Positions 20,401 to 31,628 are shown, counted from the stretch's first letter. The stretch: 64,000 nt of DNA from Actinostola sp. cb2023 (GCA_033675265.1 JAUJYZ010001237.1:41001-105000); one strand, 5' to 3'. Numbers and translations: made by a program. The notes: generated by a model from the letters alone, not told the origin.

Positions 20401-23400
20401 CCGCGAACACAATCAAAATGTTTTAAATATTGAAGATATACTTTTGTCTCTGACTTTAGCTTTTTTTATTAAGACGTTTCGACTGTAAATCAACAGTCTT
20501 CATCAATTGGATAGTAAGAAACTGCGCGCGGATAGATTTTGAATTTGATTTGAATTTGCATTATTGCATTTGTGTATTGATTGTCAGTTTCTACGCCTCT
20601 GTTGGGCACCACCTAGGACTATGTGCCATCACTGTCTGAAACATCATCTTTGCCTTACCTCATGACACGACGTACCTTATTATTACGGCAAATGAGGCCT
20701 AATACTGCTGGATAGAGGTATGATTTAGGCCAAGTTCAAACGTCGCATTTGTGTCGAATAAATACAGTGGAACCGATGGTGTCCGTATTAACCGGGTTCC
20801 ACTGTACCTATTTGAGTCGAATATAATTCATGAGCATCGTCATCTATATCCAGCAGTATTAGGTCCCACAGTTTGATCCTATATATCTATACATTGACTC
20901 TATACTTATGCTGCAACCGTATCCTCAGATTGAGTAATTACGGAACCTTCTATTATTGAACTGAACTAAATATTTTAAAATACAGTCAAACCTCTCAACG
21001 GCCACCTCTCTATAATGGCCTGGGTATTCTGTCGCGGTCAACAGCACACAAACTCTTTATTGAGTTGTTTTTCTTGGTTTTTTTTTTATCATGTATTAAG
21101 TTATTATTATTATTATTGATTTTTTATCGTGTATTTTAAAAGTTTATTTTTTTGGAGACTGTCCGCAAAAATCTATCCGCAGTCCGCAAAAATCTATCCG
21201 CAATCCGCAAAAATCTATCCGCAATCCGCAAAAATCTATCCGCAATCCGCAAAAATCTATCCGCAATCCGCAAAAATCTATCCGCAATCCGCAGTCCGCA
21301 GTCCGCAGTCCGCACCCCTCACTTTAATGACAGCCAACAAGAACACTAATATGCACAACGTTGTGAGAGATACGCTCGAGAAGAGCAACACAAAAGTAAT
21401 ATTTTGTGACGCATACATTGTACCAATAATAACTGAAACGCAAAAAAGTAATATAGTCATCATATATTCACCTGAATGTTTTCAAGTTTAAAGCGGTTTT
21501 TTCGCGTACTATAATTTATTTAGCCTTCACGTGTGCTTCCATGATGGCGAATGTTTCGTACTTCTTGTCGTACATCAAGGCCGGGATCAAGCAGGTTGAC
21601 TTGTTTTCTTTGACAGCATCTGAGTATCTGAGTAGTACTTTTCAGTACAAGAGTTGATAGTCTTGTCATTTCTAGTCATAGTTTGCTCAACTCATTTGAT
21701 TTCTCTTTGAGTTCGCGGACCGACCCCTTCATAATTCGCTCGACATCTTTTGGTGTGGGCCTACCGCGAAATGACTTGTGCATTTGTAAGCATAGTGAGC
21801 GTTTGGAGAAGAAGACGACGTATAACTTCGAACAACATCCTTTCAAAGAACTAATGGCGGACGACGAAGACGCTCATGAATCATGTACGTACGTCACCAT
21901 GAAATACGTTGCCATGGTTTCGATTATTTTTGAGCCAATCGAAAACCTTATTACAGACATTCCTGTCATTCCTCGACGAAAAGATGATACATGACACAAA
22001 CTACAATAAACTTCAACACATAGAGTGTTTGTAATATGGTATACACCAGCGATGAAAAACAGTCATAATCATAATAAGTAGAGTGTACTGATACCATACT
22101 ACCAAAATAATACGATCTCACATCGAGGGACAATTTTTCAGCTTAAAATAAGTTCTCGAAGGGAGAAATAGCACAAATTGACTTCTTCTAAGCTTATTCT
22201 TTGCATTCGAGAACTTAAAATAAGTATTGTACTTTAGGTAGGAATGTTAGGAAAACACGTGCAAAAATGATAAATATACCCAACTGAACCGAGCAAAATA
22301 CTTTGAGAATACACTTGAATGTAGAGAACTCAAATTCACAGAATGTGACCTTCAATGTGTCAGTACTAACGTTCACTGTGAAGTATCTCTTGAAATCATC
22401 TTCGTTGAGAATAAACCCAAAGGACAATGTAGCTGGTTTTAGGATAACTCCTTGTTTCGGCGGATTTTGCTCCTTGATATTTTTTCATCTACGACCCTTA
22501 TACGGAAAAAAACATCTGCAGCAAAACAAAAGTAGGCAGACTATTGATTTCCTTTCAAATACTTTCTTGAACATCATTCTAGAGACGAAGATCGCTCACT
22601 AAATCTCCCACCGCAGTGCAATTTGCAAAGAAAATGGCGGCAAATCCGGCTTTCAAATCTGAATTCTAACGCATGCGCAGACAAAATGTACACATGTTCC
22701 CCTAGGGTACCTATTTTTTGTTTCTGTCATAGTGGAGTGATAGATTGGGGTTTCCTGGAAGAGAAGCACCCCAACACCAGACTCGGTTCATGAGTTTGCT
22801 GGTCCATTTGACTGGAACAAAGAAGATTCTTGAAGTTGGTAAGTTAATTACTTCCTGTATTGTGTTCTAACTATAAATAGGTGATGCCCCAGAATCCTTT
22901 GCAGTCGGGCACAATATAAAAAAACATGACGCTCTCAGTATAAGCATTCACTCGATGGCCTTAAGCAAAGGCCGAAGGTTCGAAGGTTCGTCAGCGGCAC
23001 AGAGCGCATGCGCCTTGGTGTCCAGTTGGTGATTTATGGCCATAAGAAAGAAAGCCCATTTCTCAACTCGGCCGCGTGCCACAGGTAGCCCACCGAGTAG
23101 CAAGTTTGACCAAATATTGGTAAAAGCCAAGTACTGGGACTGATGTTTGCCGTGCCGTCTATTATGATTTCTCAGGGACGTATACTGGTGTAGGAACACT
23201 AAGTTTCGCTCTGGCTTTGCCCGAAGATGGTACAATAACAACGATAGAGTTTGAACAGCGATTTATTGATCACGGGAAGGTGATATGGGATAAGGTGAGT
23301 AGACTGACAACCGAACCGCTTGCAGCACAGGTATCCCAGCTCTTTCTATTGACGTATTGTTAACAGGAGTACGATCGCATCCTTTATGGTGGGCTTCCTG

Positions 23401-25902
23401 TGGTAGAACCCGCGGGATGAGTAGATTTCCTTTTACGGATTCGCGCGTGCTCTAACACAGGGAGCCCAATAGATTATCGCGCGTGCTATAACACAGGGAG
23501 CCCAATAGATTATCGCGCGTGCTCTAACAGAGGGAGCCCAATAGATTATCGCGCGTGCTCTAAACACAGGGAGCCCAATAGATTATCGCGCGTGCTCTAA
23601 ACACAGGGAGCCCAATAGATTATCGCGCGTGCTCTAAACACAGGGAGCCCAATAGATTATCGCGCGTGCTCTAAACACAGGGAGCCCAATAGATTATCGC
23701 GCGTGCTCTAAACACATGGAGCCCAATAGATTATCGCGCGTGCTCTAAATACAGGGAGCCCAATAGATTATCGCGCGTGCTCTAAACACAGGGAGTCCAA
23801 TAGATTATCGCGCGTGCTCTAAACACAGGGAGCCCAGTAGATTATCGCGCGTGCTCTAAATACATGGAGCCCAATAGATTATCGCGCGTGCTCTAAATAC
23901 AGGGAGCCCAATAGATTATCGCGCGTACTCTAGCACAGGGAGCCCATACATCCGGGCAAATAACATGCCTAAGTAAGGTACCAACACTACACCCACGTAG
24001 GCGGTTCCATAAGGATGCCGCGAAAGATTTGATCCACAGGGGACCCAGTAGATTATCGCGCGAGCTCTAACACAGGGAGCCCATACATCCGGACAAATAA
24101 CATGCCTAAATAAGGTACCGACACTACACCCACGTAGGCGGTTTCATAAGTATTCCGCGAAAGAATTGATACACAGGGAGCCCAGTATATTATCGCGCGT
24201 GCTCTAACACAGGAAGCCCATCGAAAGTTTTTTTCATATAGGGAGTTTAAGATTTGCAAAACCTACGACGGCGACGTCAACCGGAAGTGTCAATAACTTC
24301 TGTTCGGAGTTTCATACCTTCATAGTTGGTATTCCTTGTGGATGAAGTAACCTCACAGGCTTAGGCTTGGACTAAATCTCTAATGTACGAAACCCCGAAC
24401 AAAAGTTATTGACACTTCCGGTTGACGTCGCCGTCGTTGGTTTTGCAAATCTTAAACTATTTTAAAAGAGAGCATAAAATGCACATTTTAATGAGGCCCA
24501 GTTCTTATAATGGAAATTTTTACGGTATTTGAGCTTTTTCCAGTTTCAGTAGAATTTACGTTTCACGGCATCCTCGGGAACCCAGGGGTATATTCTGTCG
24601 CTCGTTACTCGCTCCCAGAGAAATACCCCTGGGAACGAAGTCTGTTGAAACTTGTTCTAGAAGTCAAAATTACTCTCGTTTCTGATTGGTCGACCTAGGA
24701 AGGTCGACCAATCAGTATCAAGTATTTCTGGTTTGAATAGGACAGCCGCCATTTTGAATTTTGACTTCCGGAACAAGTTTCAACAGACTTCGTTCCCAGG
24801 GGTATTTCTCTGGGAGCGAGTAACGAGCGACAGAATATACCCCTGGGTTCCCGAGGATGGTTTCACGGAAGAATCTACGTTTCAGTAGAATTTGCGTTTC
24901 AGTAGAATTTACGTTGTGTTTGAATATTTCATGTCAGTCTGGAGTGGGCCACAAGATCACCGCCATCTGTCAAGATGCTACGAAAGTCATGGGTAAGGTC
25001 ACATAGTCTGCGCATGCTCCATGATCGCTTGAGCCGAATCCATTCCCACATTGCTTAGCATTTTAATATTAAGAATATTTTTAGATGAGATGATTGCTCG
25101 AGGGGAGACTGGTACCTACGACATGGTATTCATTGATGCAGACAAGTGGAATCATTACGAGTATTTTACAAGAGCTGTCGTACTACTCAGAAAAGGGGGA
25201 GTTGTACTTATCGATGACGTAAGTATTTTTTTTTTATGACTATAAAGAATGCTCCGCTGACTATGATCTGATGATGGTCATAACGATGTTGGTGTTGATG
25301 AAATGATGATGTTAATGGTGATGGTGCGAGCATGCATTTCAGGCGTTCCTCGTCTACAAGCGTAAGGAATGGAATGATTGGGCCGATACTGATGATGACA
25401 GTGATGGTAATATTAGGGAGCTTAAGCATGCAGCAGACTTTTTTGTCAACACAGACGGCGCGCGCACTGATGAATGATGTTCGAAACGATCGTTGACGTT
25501 CGTGACGGCAATCTACGACGGCACTTCACCTGTTTTCTCGTCGTAGATTGCCGTCACGGACGTCTACAGTCGTTTCGAACATCATTCATCAGTGCGCGCG
25601 CCGTCTGTGTTGACAAAAACGTCTGCTGCTTAAGCTCTCTAATATCTAACGTGTATTTGGTTTTCTAGACTCTGCTAGAAGGCTATGCATGTGATCCGCA
25701 ATACAACAAGAATGGTGACACCTCACAGCTTCGATCCAAAATGAATTACCCCGAGACCGAATCCGGTGCCAGAGACAGACTATACACCCAGAACGTGGCA
25801 GTGTTTGTCCACGAGCTCAACAAAAAAGTCGTGAAAGACCCACGAGTATTGATGGCTCTCGTACCGATCTCCAATGGAGTGACCTTGGCCATCAAGAAAT
25901 AG
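17413..25902 (+). CDS. COMTD1: COMTD1-like membrane-anchored O-methyltransferase, six exons
   Basis: Exons: 17413-17634, 22733-22838, 23176-23294, 24938-24992, 25085-25218, 25669-25902. All introns are GT-AG and phases agree (0,1,0,1,0), giving 289 aa. The start has an in-frame TAG 9 nt upstream. Residues about 5-27 (VLIGGAAALSTVALAAYYLG) form one membrane anchor followed by basic residues, as in COMTD1. Next comes QHQTRFMSLLVHL (substrate/SAM-side helix), then the SAM motif KILEVGTYTGVGTLSFALAL spanning exons 2/3 and acidic TTIEFEQ. The metal site is FIDADKWNHY (D185) and VVLIDDTLLEG (D211/D212; COMT itself has Asp-Asn there). The C-terminus VLMALVPISNGVTLAIKK ends in the usual strand. Expected reaction: SAM-dependent, Mg-dependent methyl transfer to a catechol-type hydroxyl; the substrate is unknown. 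Intron 1 is 5.1 kb and repeat-filled. Confidence 0.9.
17688..17891. mobile_element. MITE in intron 1, termini TACAGTCAATGTCATTAACG
   Basis: Perfect inverted ends about 28 bp long, flanked by TA (TATACAGTC ... GACTGTATA). This is a Tc1/mariner-type arrangement. About 50 bp downstream of the exon 1 donor. Confidence 0.8.
18133..18544 (-). mobile_element. GTCGGGC subfamily element (HINE-like)
   Basis: On the minus strand it begins GTCGGGCTTCCTGTGGAAGC (5' hairpin closing with CCGAC) and ends with GCCCGAC, an ACGCTAGAAGAGCGT hairpin and CTAGT. This is the same architecture as the ACTCGGGC family with a compensating base change in both ends. A further 3' end of the kind (GCCCGAGT, ACGCATTTATGCGT, CTAGT on the minus strand) starts at about 18550. 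Part of the interior (18352-18440) recurs at 39707-39797. Confidence 0.65.
18795..19720 (-). pseudogene. Mobile-element cysteine-protease-like protein, broken
   Basis: On the minus strand, GVNAGRQCVAMSLCALI (about 19180-19240) gives a Cys-box, then after a one-base slip MDLANIMNIGNQLYSTLSRL (from 19150), LLTELPGMIRLFDTNLL, YNSFVLTIGCSTMAIYC and a final Asp-His box IFDFHA followed by RDSFGMPHPKG-like sequence. This layout of catalytic Cys early and D-x-H late resembles UL36/C76-like deubiquitinating peptidase domains, which I know from large transposon-borne proteins in fish and cnidarians. Upstream (19250-19720) lies basic, poorly conserved sequence with stops. It is antisense within intron 1 and not functional as read. 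Confidence 0.5.
20472..20510 (-). ncRNA. Hammerhead-like motif
   Basis: The minus strand reads UUGAUGAA, a perfect 6-bp stem (GACUGU/ACAGUC) and CGAAACGUC. Only one core base differs from the hammerhead boxes (U for C at the start of CUGAUGA). That base is important for catalysis, so activity is uncertain. Confidence 0.4.
20697..20863. mobile_element. Small foldback, termini CCTAATACTGCTGGATA
   Basis: CCTAATACTGCTGGATA at the left and TATCCAGCAGTATTAGG at the right. Contains an inner palindrome (20763-20808) TACAGTGGAACC ... GGTTCCACTGTA resembling pogo/Tigger ends. Another pogo-like end (ACAGTCAAACCTCTC) lies at 20981. Confidence 0.7.
21334..22732 (+). other. Rest of intron 1, no gene recognised
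   Basis: Several short frames, none with a recognisable domain. The 103-codon frame at 21683 has no family I know. Confidence 0.45.
23442..24216. repeat. 37-bp minisatellite in intron 3
   Basis: About 14 close copies of a 37-bp unit containing ACAGGGAGCCCAATAGATTA and TCGCGCGTGCTCTAA (23442-23945), followed by two larger duplicated blocks of about 120 bp (around 23935-24060 and 24060-24180) with CATCCGG-CAAATAACATG. The unit keyword CACAGGGAGCCC also occurs singly elsewhere in the window. Confidence 0.95.
24244..24458. mobile_element. Foldback MITE, termini AGTTTAAGATTTGCAAAACC
   Basis: Arms of about 65 bp (including GACGTCAACCGGAAGTGTCA and its complement) around a loop of about 80 bp. Intron 3 of the methyltransferase gene. 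Confidence 0.85.
24569..24860. mobile_element. hAT-type foldback MITE, termini CATCCTCGGGAACCCAGGGG
   Basis: Arms of about 100 bp around a central AGGTCGACC palindrome. Flanked by an exact 8-bp duplication TTTCACGG (24561-24568 and 24861-24868). Lies 77 bp before exon 4. Confidence 0.88.
25411..25644. mobile_element. Foldback MITE in intron 5
   Basis: TATTAGGGAGCTTAAGC at the left, GCTTAAGCTCTCTAATA at the right, with arms of about 100 bp including CAGACGGCGCGCGCACTGAT and complement. It ends only 24 bp before exon 6, so it borders the acceptor region. Confidence 0.85.
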
Positions 25903-28425
25903 TCTGGAACTTGTGTGCTGGCTACTATTTAAGAACGGAAGTCAGGAAAAATTTAGAATATCGTGGCAAACGTCGAAAAATCGATTTGGCTCATATTACA
26001 AAGTTAGATAGGCTAGGATGTTACTACCCGACGTAGTCAATCGGTAAAAATCGATATCCTTGAATTGATTGATATCGATTTGTATCGATCAATCGGTAAA
26101 AATCGATATCACACTTTTTTTCTTTAATATCGATTTTTATCGATTTACGTCATTTATCGATTTTGCCGTATTCATTTCAAAATTATATTATATAATGACA
26201 AGACCAGGATACTTTTCTAGCAAACGTTTACTTATATAATAAAAAATAAGTAATGAAATAATATCGATTCACAATAGTTATATCATAGTTACTAGAGGAG
26301 ACTAGTACTGGTTAGGAAGGCTTTTTTATTCTCAGTTTGTAGATAGTCCGGATGTTGAACGGGTCCTGACCTCGTGCACAATCTTTTGTTACGAGGACTA
26401 AGAATTGCATGATCTTTGTTGATTTAGAATTTGTAAAAAAGAGGAAATTGTTAATGTTACTAATATTATATCTAATCATTATGTCTTCATTGCCGTTTGA
26501 AATGTTTGATCTTATAGCATATGGGTATTTTGTCTGCGCATGCGCCAACACAGCATTGACCAGTGACGTCGTCTGAACCATTTTACAGCTCGATAGCTCA
26601 TATTAAGGATATTTTGTAGGAGATCTACGCATTTCTAAAGTTTAAACGTCATGAAAATTTACTCATTTTTAAAGACGATAAACACTTCTCCCCCTGGGTA
26701 TATCTTTGGCCGCTGTTATTTCTTTTGATGGCGAGATATTTTACATTGAAATGCGACTGTGGTGTTTGGAGTTGGATGTTCAGCGTTAATTATTTCTACA
26801 ATCAAGTATTCTACAGCACTGGATTAACGCTTGGTAATTGTGATGAAAGTAAACTTTTAGAATTTTAATGAAATGGTCTTTCAGGTGGACGCGATTTCGA
26901 GCTATGGCCCGGTGAATATGTAGAAGTGTTCAATTTAGGTCGAACTTTAACGAGATATTTCTTGAAATTTTTACCGACCCCCAAGTTGGAGATAATTACC
27001 ACAGCATTCATTCCTTTATATAATTTCAGTTTTTATAGAGAATGGGGCTTCAAAAAATGTATTGCTGTCAGATTCAATAGATTCTTCTCACCCTATACTC
27101 GGTGTAATGGCGGAATTGATGTTTTGTGTTACTTCTCGAAGCCATGGTTCTGTCATATCTTCGTCTATTTCCTTATTCTAAGTCTTTGAAAGTATAAATG
27201 AGAGAACAGACTTTGCAGAAAAATTAGTTGTTAAGAAAATTAAAACTTGTTTCCACTGTTTTGCATTGCAATAGTTTTGCTTACCATTTACGGGACTCGC
27301 GACGAGCAGAAATGTGGACTCCAAGCATTCAAGTCAAATTATCTTTCGATTTCTACCGACCCCCAAGCTGCTTAATGTTACGAAGGCGAAGATTATTCAA
27401 TAGTCATTCCATTCATCACAATAAATGACTTTCAAAAAATGTATAGCTCCTGCTATGAATGTTCAAAGTGCATGTATACGGCGAAGACGGCAGCCATTGT
27501 CAGTTTAGCTTGTCATGTTTGGACCTCCCTCACCTTGCAATATGCAACTCATAATACATCGTAAATACTGGTTATGACAACTGCAGCATGCCTTCAGCAT
27601 TGATGAAATAGAATCCATCATTTTAGAGTTGCATATGTTCATATAGACAAGTTAATAAATAAATATATGAGAAAGAACTTCGCCATCTTGTTTGTTATTC
27701 CTGGTATTTAAATTAGCGCGGGATGGCGCGGGATATATGCGCGTGTCAGAGGGTTGGCATTTCACGCATGCGCAGACAAAATGCCCATGTGCTTGATCTT
27801 ATTGCTTTATTTGTTTTCTGCTGCGGTCTTCTGGAGTTATGTATGGCAGAACTTTTACTTGTTTTTCTTCTGTGGATCTATAAAGCACTGCTTGTATGTT
27901 TTTCGTCTTTCTTTTTCCAGCTTGCCTGTATTCAGTTGGAAGATATGTTGCATTGTATTTTTTTTGCATGTCCCATTACTTAGTTGAATATCTTTTTTTT
28001 TCGAATTTTTAGGCTGTGTCGATCTGCCACATGTAAATGTACTTTAATTTGAATATGGAGATTGATTGGCTAATCTAAGGCCGGAATACAAATTGTATTT
28101 TAACGCATTCAAACAATAAATGCACTTGTGTGGAGATGCAGATCGAAACACACCAAATTCGTTTTGTTTATTAGTGAGGATTCGATCTGAGCTGACTTGC
28201 TACATTGTACATTGAACACCCATATCTACATCTACATCTTGTTACGTCGGTAGTATCGTTAATAAATAAAAAGATAATAACAATAAAAATATATATATTG
28301 ATTTTAGAATAAAAGAAGTTGCAATTGTCAATAGTAGTTTGGTTTATGCGTCTCGGTAATTGTACTCTAGGGTCAATCAGATGATATTCAACACATTATT
28401 ACGCGAAAACAGCAAACCGTTAAAA
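25903..28425. other. Downstream region, no gene recognised
   Basis: 3' flank of the methyltransferase gene with a possible AATAAA signal near 26236. Clusters of ATCGATAAAAATCGATATC-like words occur at 26035-26165. Two short similar segments, around 26970-27190 and 27330-27430 (sharing CGACCCCCAAG and ATTCATTCC-like text), look like a decayed duplication. Short frames show no known domain. Confidence 0.4.
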
Positions 28426-28735
28426 ATCGATAAAAATCGATAAAAATCGATATCACACTTTTTTTCTCTATCGATTTATACCGATTTCCGTTAAAAATCG
28501 ATAACCGATACATATTCAACACTCTTTAATATGGCGTCTTCTGAGCTCAAATCAGTTTTAAAATTCTACAACCGGTATTGATATTAACCAAGGAGACTTA
28601 TTATATGCCCTTGATGTCTTCAATGAGAGGAAAATCTCAGGAGTTATGGAGGTTCCTGTGTTGACATTATATACTCTCGACGTAGTCAATCGATAAAAAT
28701 CGATATCGATACAAATCGATAAAAATCAAGTGATG
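28426..28735. repeat. ATCGATAAAAATCGATAT word clusters
   Basis: Two clusters (28426-28510, 28690-28730) of the same words as at 26035-26165. Between them is a segment (28526-28625) that recurs directly at 31900-31990. Confidence 0.6.
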
Positions 28736-29115
28736 GCTGAAATCGAAGGCACTTATGCTAATTATTGCCTGTCAATCATGTCGTTGTACGACGTTTCTAT
28801 TTTTAAATTCATCAAGCAAATCTCAGTTTTTGATATACTCCTTAGTGTTACCCTGGTTCCAGAGGTGCTTTACATATATTATCGGCTTAGCGCCTCTGGA
28901 TCCAAGGGGCTGTTAATGTATACTACAGTTTGTAATAATGGTGGACGACTCGAGGGAGGGGGGATTGACTTGGAGACTTCCCATGTGAAAGGGGTGGAGA
29001 CGATCGTCGTCTCTTTTAGGGGTACAAATTATAGATGTTGGTATCACTTGGTCACGATGGAACTCGCGACAATATTTTTAGCCATCAATTTATCATTTAG
29101 GGTTGCACGATAAAA
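28736..29115. repeat. Segment duplicated in inverse orientation at 31383-31620
   Basis: Both copies encode, in opposite directions, the fragment AEIEGTYANYCLSIMSLY. The pair is separated by about 2.3 kb. No known family. Probably part of an old repetitive element. Confidence 0.55.
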
Positions 29116-29344
29116 AAATAAAAAGGCCATCATCATGTGCTGGCTAATTATTTTATAGAAATATTCATTACGAATTGCCAGTATCAAGCAGTATCACCAA
29201 TTGGGCTCACATAAGGGGAAGGTAGTTTACACTTAAATTTTGCCGGTGCATAGAGTTCATATATAGAAGAAACGACGTGGTATTTATGCTGCTGTCAGTA
29301 TACTGACAGAAAAGACACGGCCTTGTACTGGCTTCATAAAGCTG

Positions 29345-29580
29345 TTCTTAGGTAGGGCGCAGCACTTGTATCTTGTAAACTTGTTAGTGATAGAACGTGG
29401 CACTGGGATCGTGACCACATTTGTTCATAGAGAGATGACGTGTTGCTTATATCTTGAAATCTGTTCTTGTTAGAGATAGGGCGTGGTACTTTTATCTTGT
29501 TACTGTTGTTGTTAGAGATAGGGCGTGGCACTTGGATCTTGACAACTTTTGTGCATAGAGAGAGGACGTGTTACTTGTGA
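29345..29580. repeat. Imperfect tandem repeat of about 65 bp
   Basis: Three to four degenerate units around GTTAGAGATAGGGCGTGG and CACTTGGATCTTG. Confidence 0.65.
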
Positions 29581-29838
29581 TGACATATCGTCGTTATGTC
29601 ATATCACACCCAAATCATCACGTTTCGCGAACATTCCCGCACGGCAAAAAATGAAATCAACCTCATCTTCAGCACCCGTGAAAGAAATGATTGCAGTTGA
29701 TTTACAATATTTTTACTGCATGAAATTATTTGCGACTTGCTTTCAGTCTTTGCTATCAAAACCACAAACTCCACCAGCGATAGAGTTAATAGATTAAAAA
29801 CTACAACACACCTCCATGTTAATTTCCCGGGGGTGATC

Positions 29839-29860
29839 GGGGGGGGGGGGGGGGGGGGGG
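29839..29860. repeat. Run of 22 G
   Basis: Mononucleotide run preceded by CCCGGGGGTGATC. Length uncertain in any assembly. Confidence 0.85.
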
Positions 29861-30089
29861 ACTTCCATGTGAAAGGAGCTGGGACAATCGTCGGAAAATT
29901 TGAATTAAGGTGACTCCGTTATAATTCTCGGCGCACTCGTCTATGACAAACTTTGGGTCATAATTAACTTCCTCTGCTTTTATGCATTTGCCATAAAACA
30001 TTGGCAAATATTAGAGCTATCATTCACCTATAATACAATATAATTCGATTGCACTGCAGAACATTTTTTTTAATACTATTAGAACTTAA

Positions 30090-30745
30090 GGACGTTCGCG
30101 GGCAAAAAAACTTATCATGTTTTTTTCCTGAAACTTCGTATGGCGAAATAAGATCACTATAGAAGCTAAATGAGCAAATAAAAAATTGGGGTCACCGACT
30201 TCGCTATGGAGCCAGATTGCTTCAAAGTATACCCTTTTTCTGATCGAAAATTATGTGCGTTAAATCCACGGAAAGTCGAGAATGACAGGTATTTTTTTGT
30301 AGAAAAACTAAACGAATTGCCAAAATTTTCTTCAAATGGCTATCTAAGAGTTTATAGATTAAAATTATGTTCAAAGATTTGTGAATATATAGAAACAACC
30401 TGTAGTTTTTAGCTCATATTTACAGTCACCACGTAGCCATCGACGACTCTTTCGCGCGAAGGTATGCTGAAGTTTTCATCTAAATTCGTGTTTTTATCAA
30501 AATCTATCCATGTTTTTTTCTTTAAATTTGGTACATGGGGAGCTTTTATGATTCTTTGTAAAATCACAAAATAAAAAATGCGGGTCACCGATATTGTTCT
30601 CGAGATACTAGCCGATGAAAATATTCTACGTGACATGTGTAACTAGCTGCCATCTTGGACGTGAGGAAAGAGGACTGGACCGAGATGATTCGAACCTCGA
30701 TTTTATGCGCAGAAACGATGCGCGTGAATATGCGCGCGAACGTCC
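30090..30745. mobile_element. TTAA-flanked element, termini GGACGTTCGCG
   Basis: TTAA (30086-30089) GGACGTTCGCGGGC ... GCGCGAACGTCC TTAA (30746-30749). A TTAA target duplication is typical of piggyBac-like elements. Two internal blocks sharing GGGTCACCGA occur at 30189 and 30582. No transposase. Confidence 0.7.
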
Positions 30746-30807
30746 TTAAGTAAAGTCAATGTTTTGGATAAAATTGGATATTGGCCGCATGAAGGCCACC
30801 ATGTATT

Positions 30808-31144
30808 CCCAGGGGGGGTACTCAGGGGTATCAGTGACGGGGAGGTTCGAAGGCTTTTTGGGGTTTGAAATTCGCGGCTTGTGACTTTTTTGGGGTTTTC
30901 ATTTTTCTGGTGGCCTTTTTTTGATATAAAGATTTTGTCAAGGACTTTTTTGGGGGTTGATAAAAATGATATCCTACCGTTCTCGATTTTATGCGGAGAA
31001 AAATTGGACTTTTTTTGGGTTACGATTTTGGGCCGTTGGACTTTTTTTGGGTCTTGTTTTCGCGTAATGGACTTTTTTTGGGTTAAAATGTTTGGCCTCA
31101 TTCGCACCTCCCCGTCACTGATACCCCTGAGTACCCCCCCTGGG
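30808..31144. mobile_element. hAT-type MITE, second copy
   Basis: 337 bp, same termini (CCCAGGGGGGGTACTCAGGG) and the same CCCAAAAAAAGTCC interior as 15574-15912, in inverted internal order. Flanked by an exact 8-bp duplication CATGTATT (30800-30807 and 31145-31152). Confidence 0.9.
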
Positions 31145-31628
31145 CATGTATTAAGCACTGAAATTATCTCGCCGCCGTGCTTCAGCTCCAACGATTTTGC
31201 TAAAACTTGGTCAGTCGATACGTTGATGGCTTGAAATATCGTTGTTCCATCGTAAACAACCCTAAGTGCTACCAAAACCGTAATTTACACCGGCGCAAAA
31301 AGAGACGACGATCATCCCTGCCCCTTTCACATGGGAGTCCCCTCCCCTCGAGTCCCCCACCGGGTTTCTTTACAAATTGTCGGTATACCGGCTAACAGTA
31401 CCATGGTTCCAGAGGTGCTTTATATATATTATTACGCGGCGAGCCGATAATATATAGAAAGCTCCTCCGAAACCAGGGTAACATATATTATATATCAAAA
31501 AATATATCAAAAACTGAGAATTGCTTGATGGTTCAAAAATAGAAACGTTGTACAACGACATGATTGACAGGCAATAATTAGCATAAGTGCCTTCGATTTC
31601 AGCCGATACATATTTCAACACTCTTTAA

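Larger units (their letters stand above)
19918..21333. mobile_element. 1.4-kb element with inverted terminal tandem arrays
   Basis: Left end GGCTGTCATTAAA followed by GGGGTGCGGACTGCGG. The right end is its complement. Inside each end lie copies of a 21-bp unit (CCGCAAAAATCTATCCGCAAT), about three at the left and six to seven at the right, then GGAGACTGTCCGC. The middle holds unrelated fragments including a retroelement-like tail (20400-20590) and a small foldback. No transposase. Frames of IRKNLSA type come from the 21-bp units. Confidence 0.75.

Noticed and set aside
23442..23945. CRISPR array
   Set aside because: The 37-bp units follow each other without unique spacers, in an animal intron, and no cas genes are present.
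28730..29113. 127-codon frame as a host gene
   Set aside because: The same segment occurs inverted at 31383-31620 with frame breaks. It looks like repeat sequence, and no known domain is present.
30703..31275. 190-codon minus frame as a gene
   Set aside because: It reads through a hAT MITE with a clear 8-bp duplication. The flanks alone carry no recognised domain.
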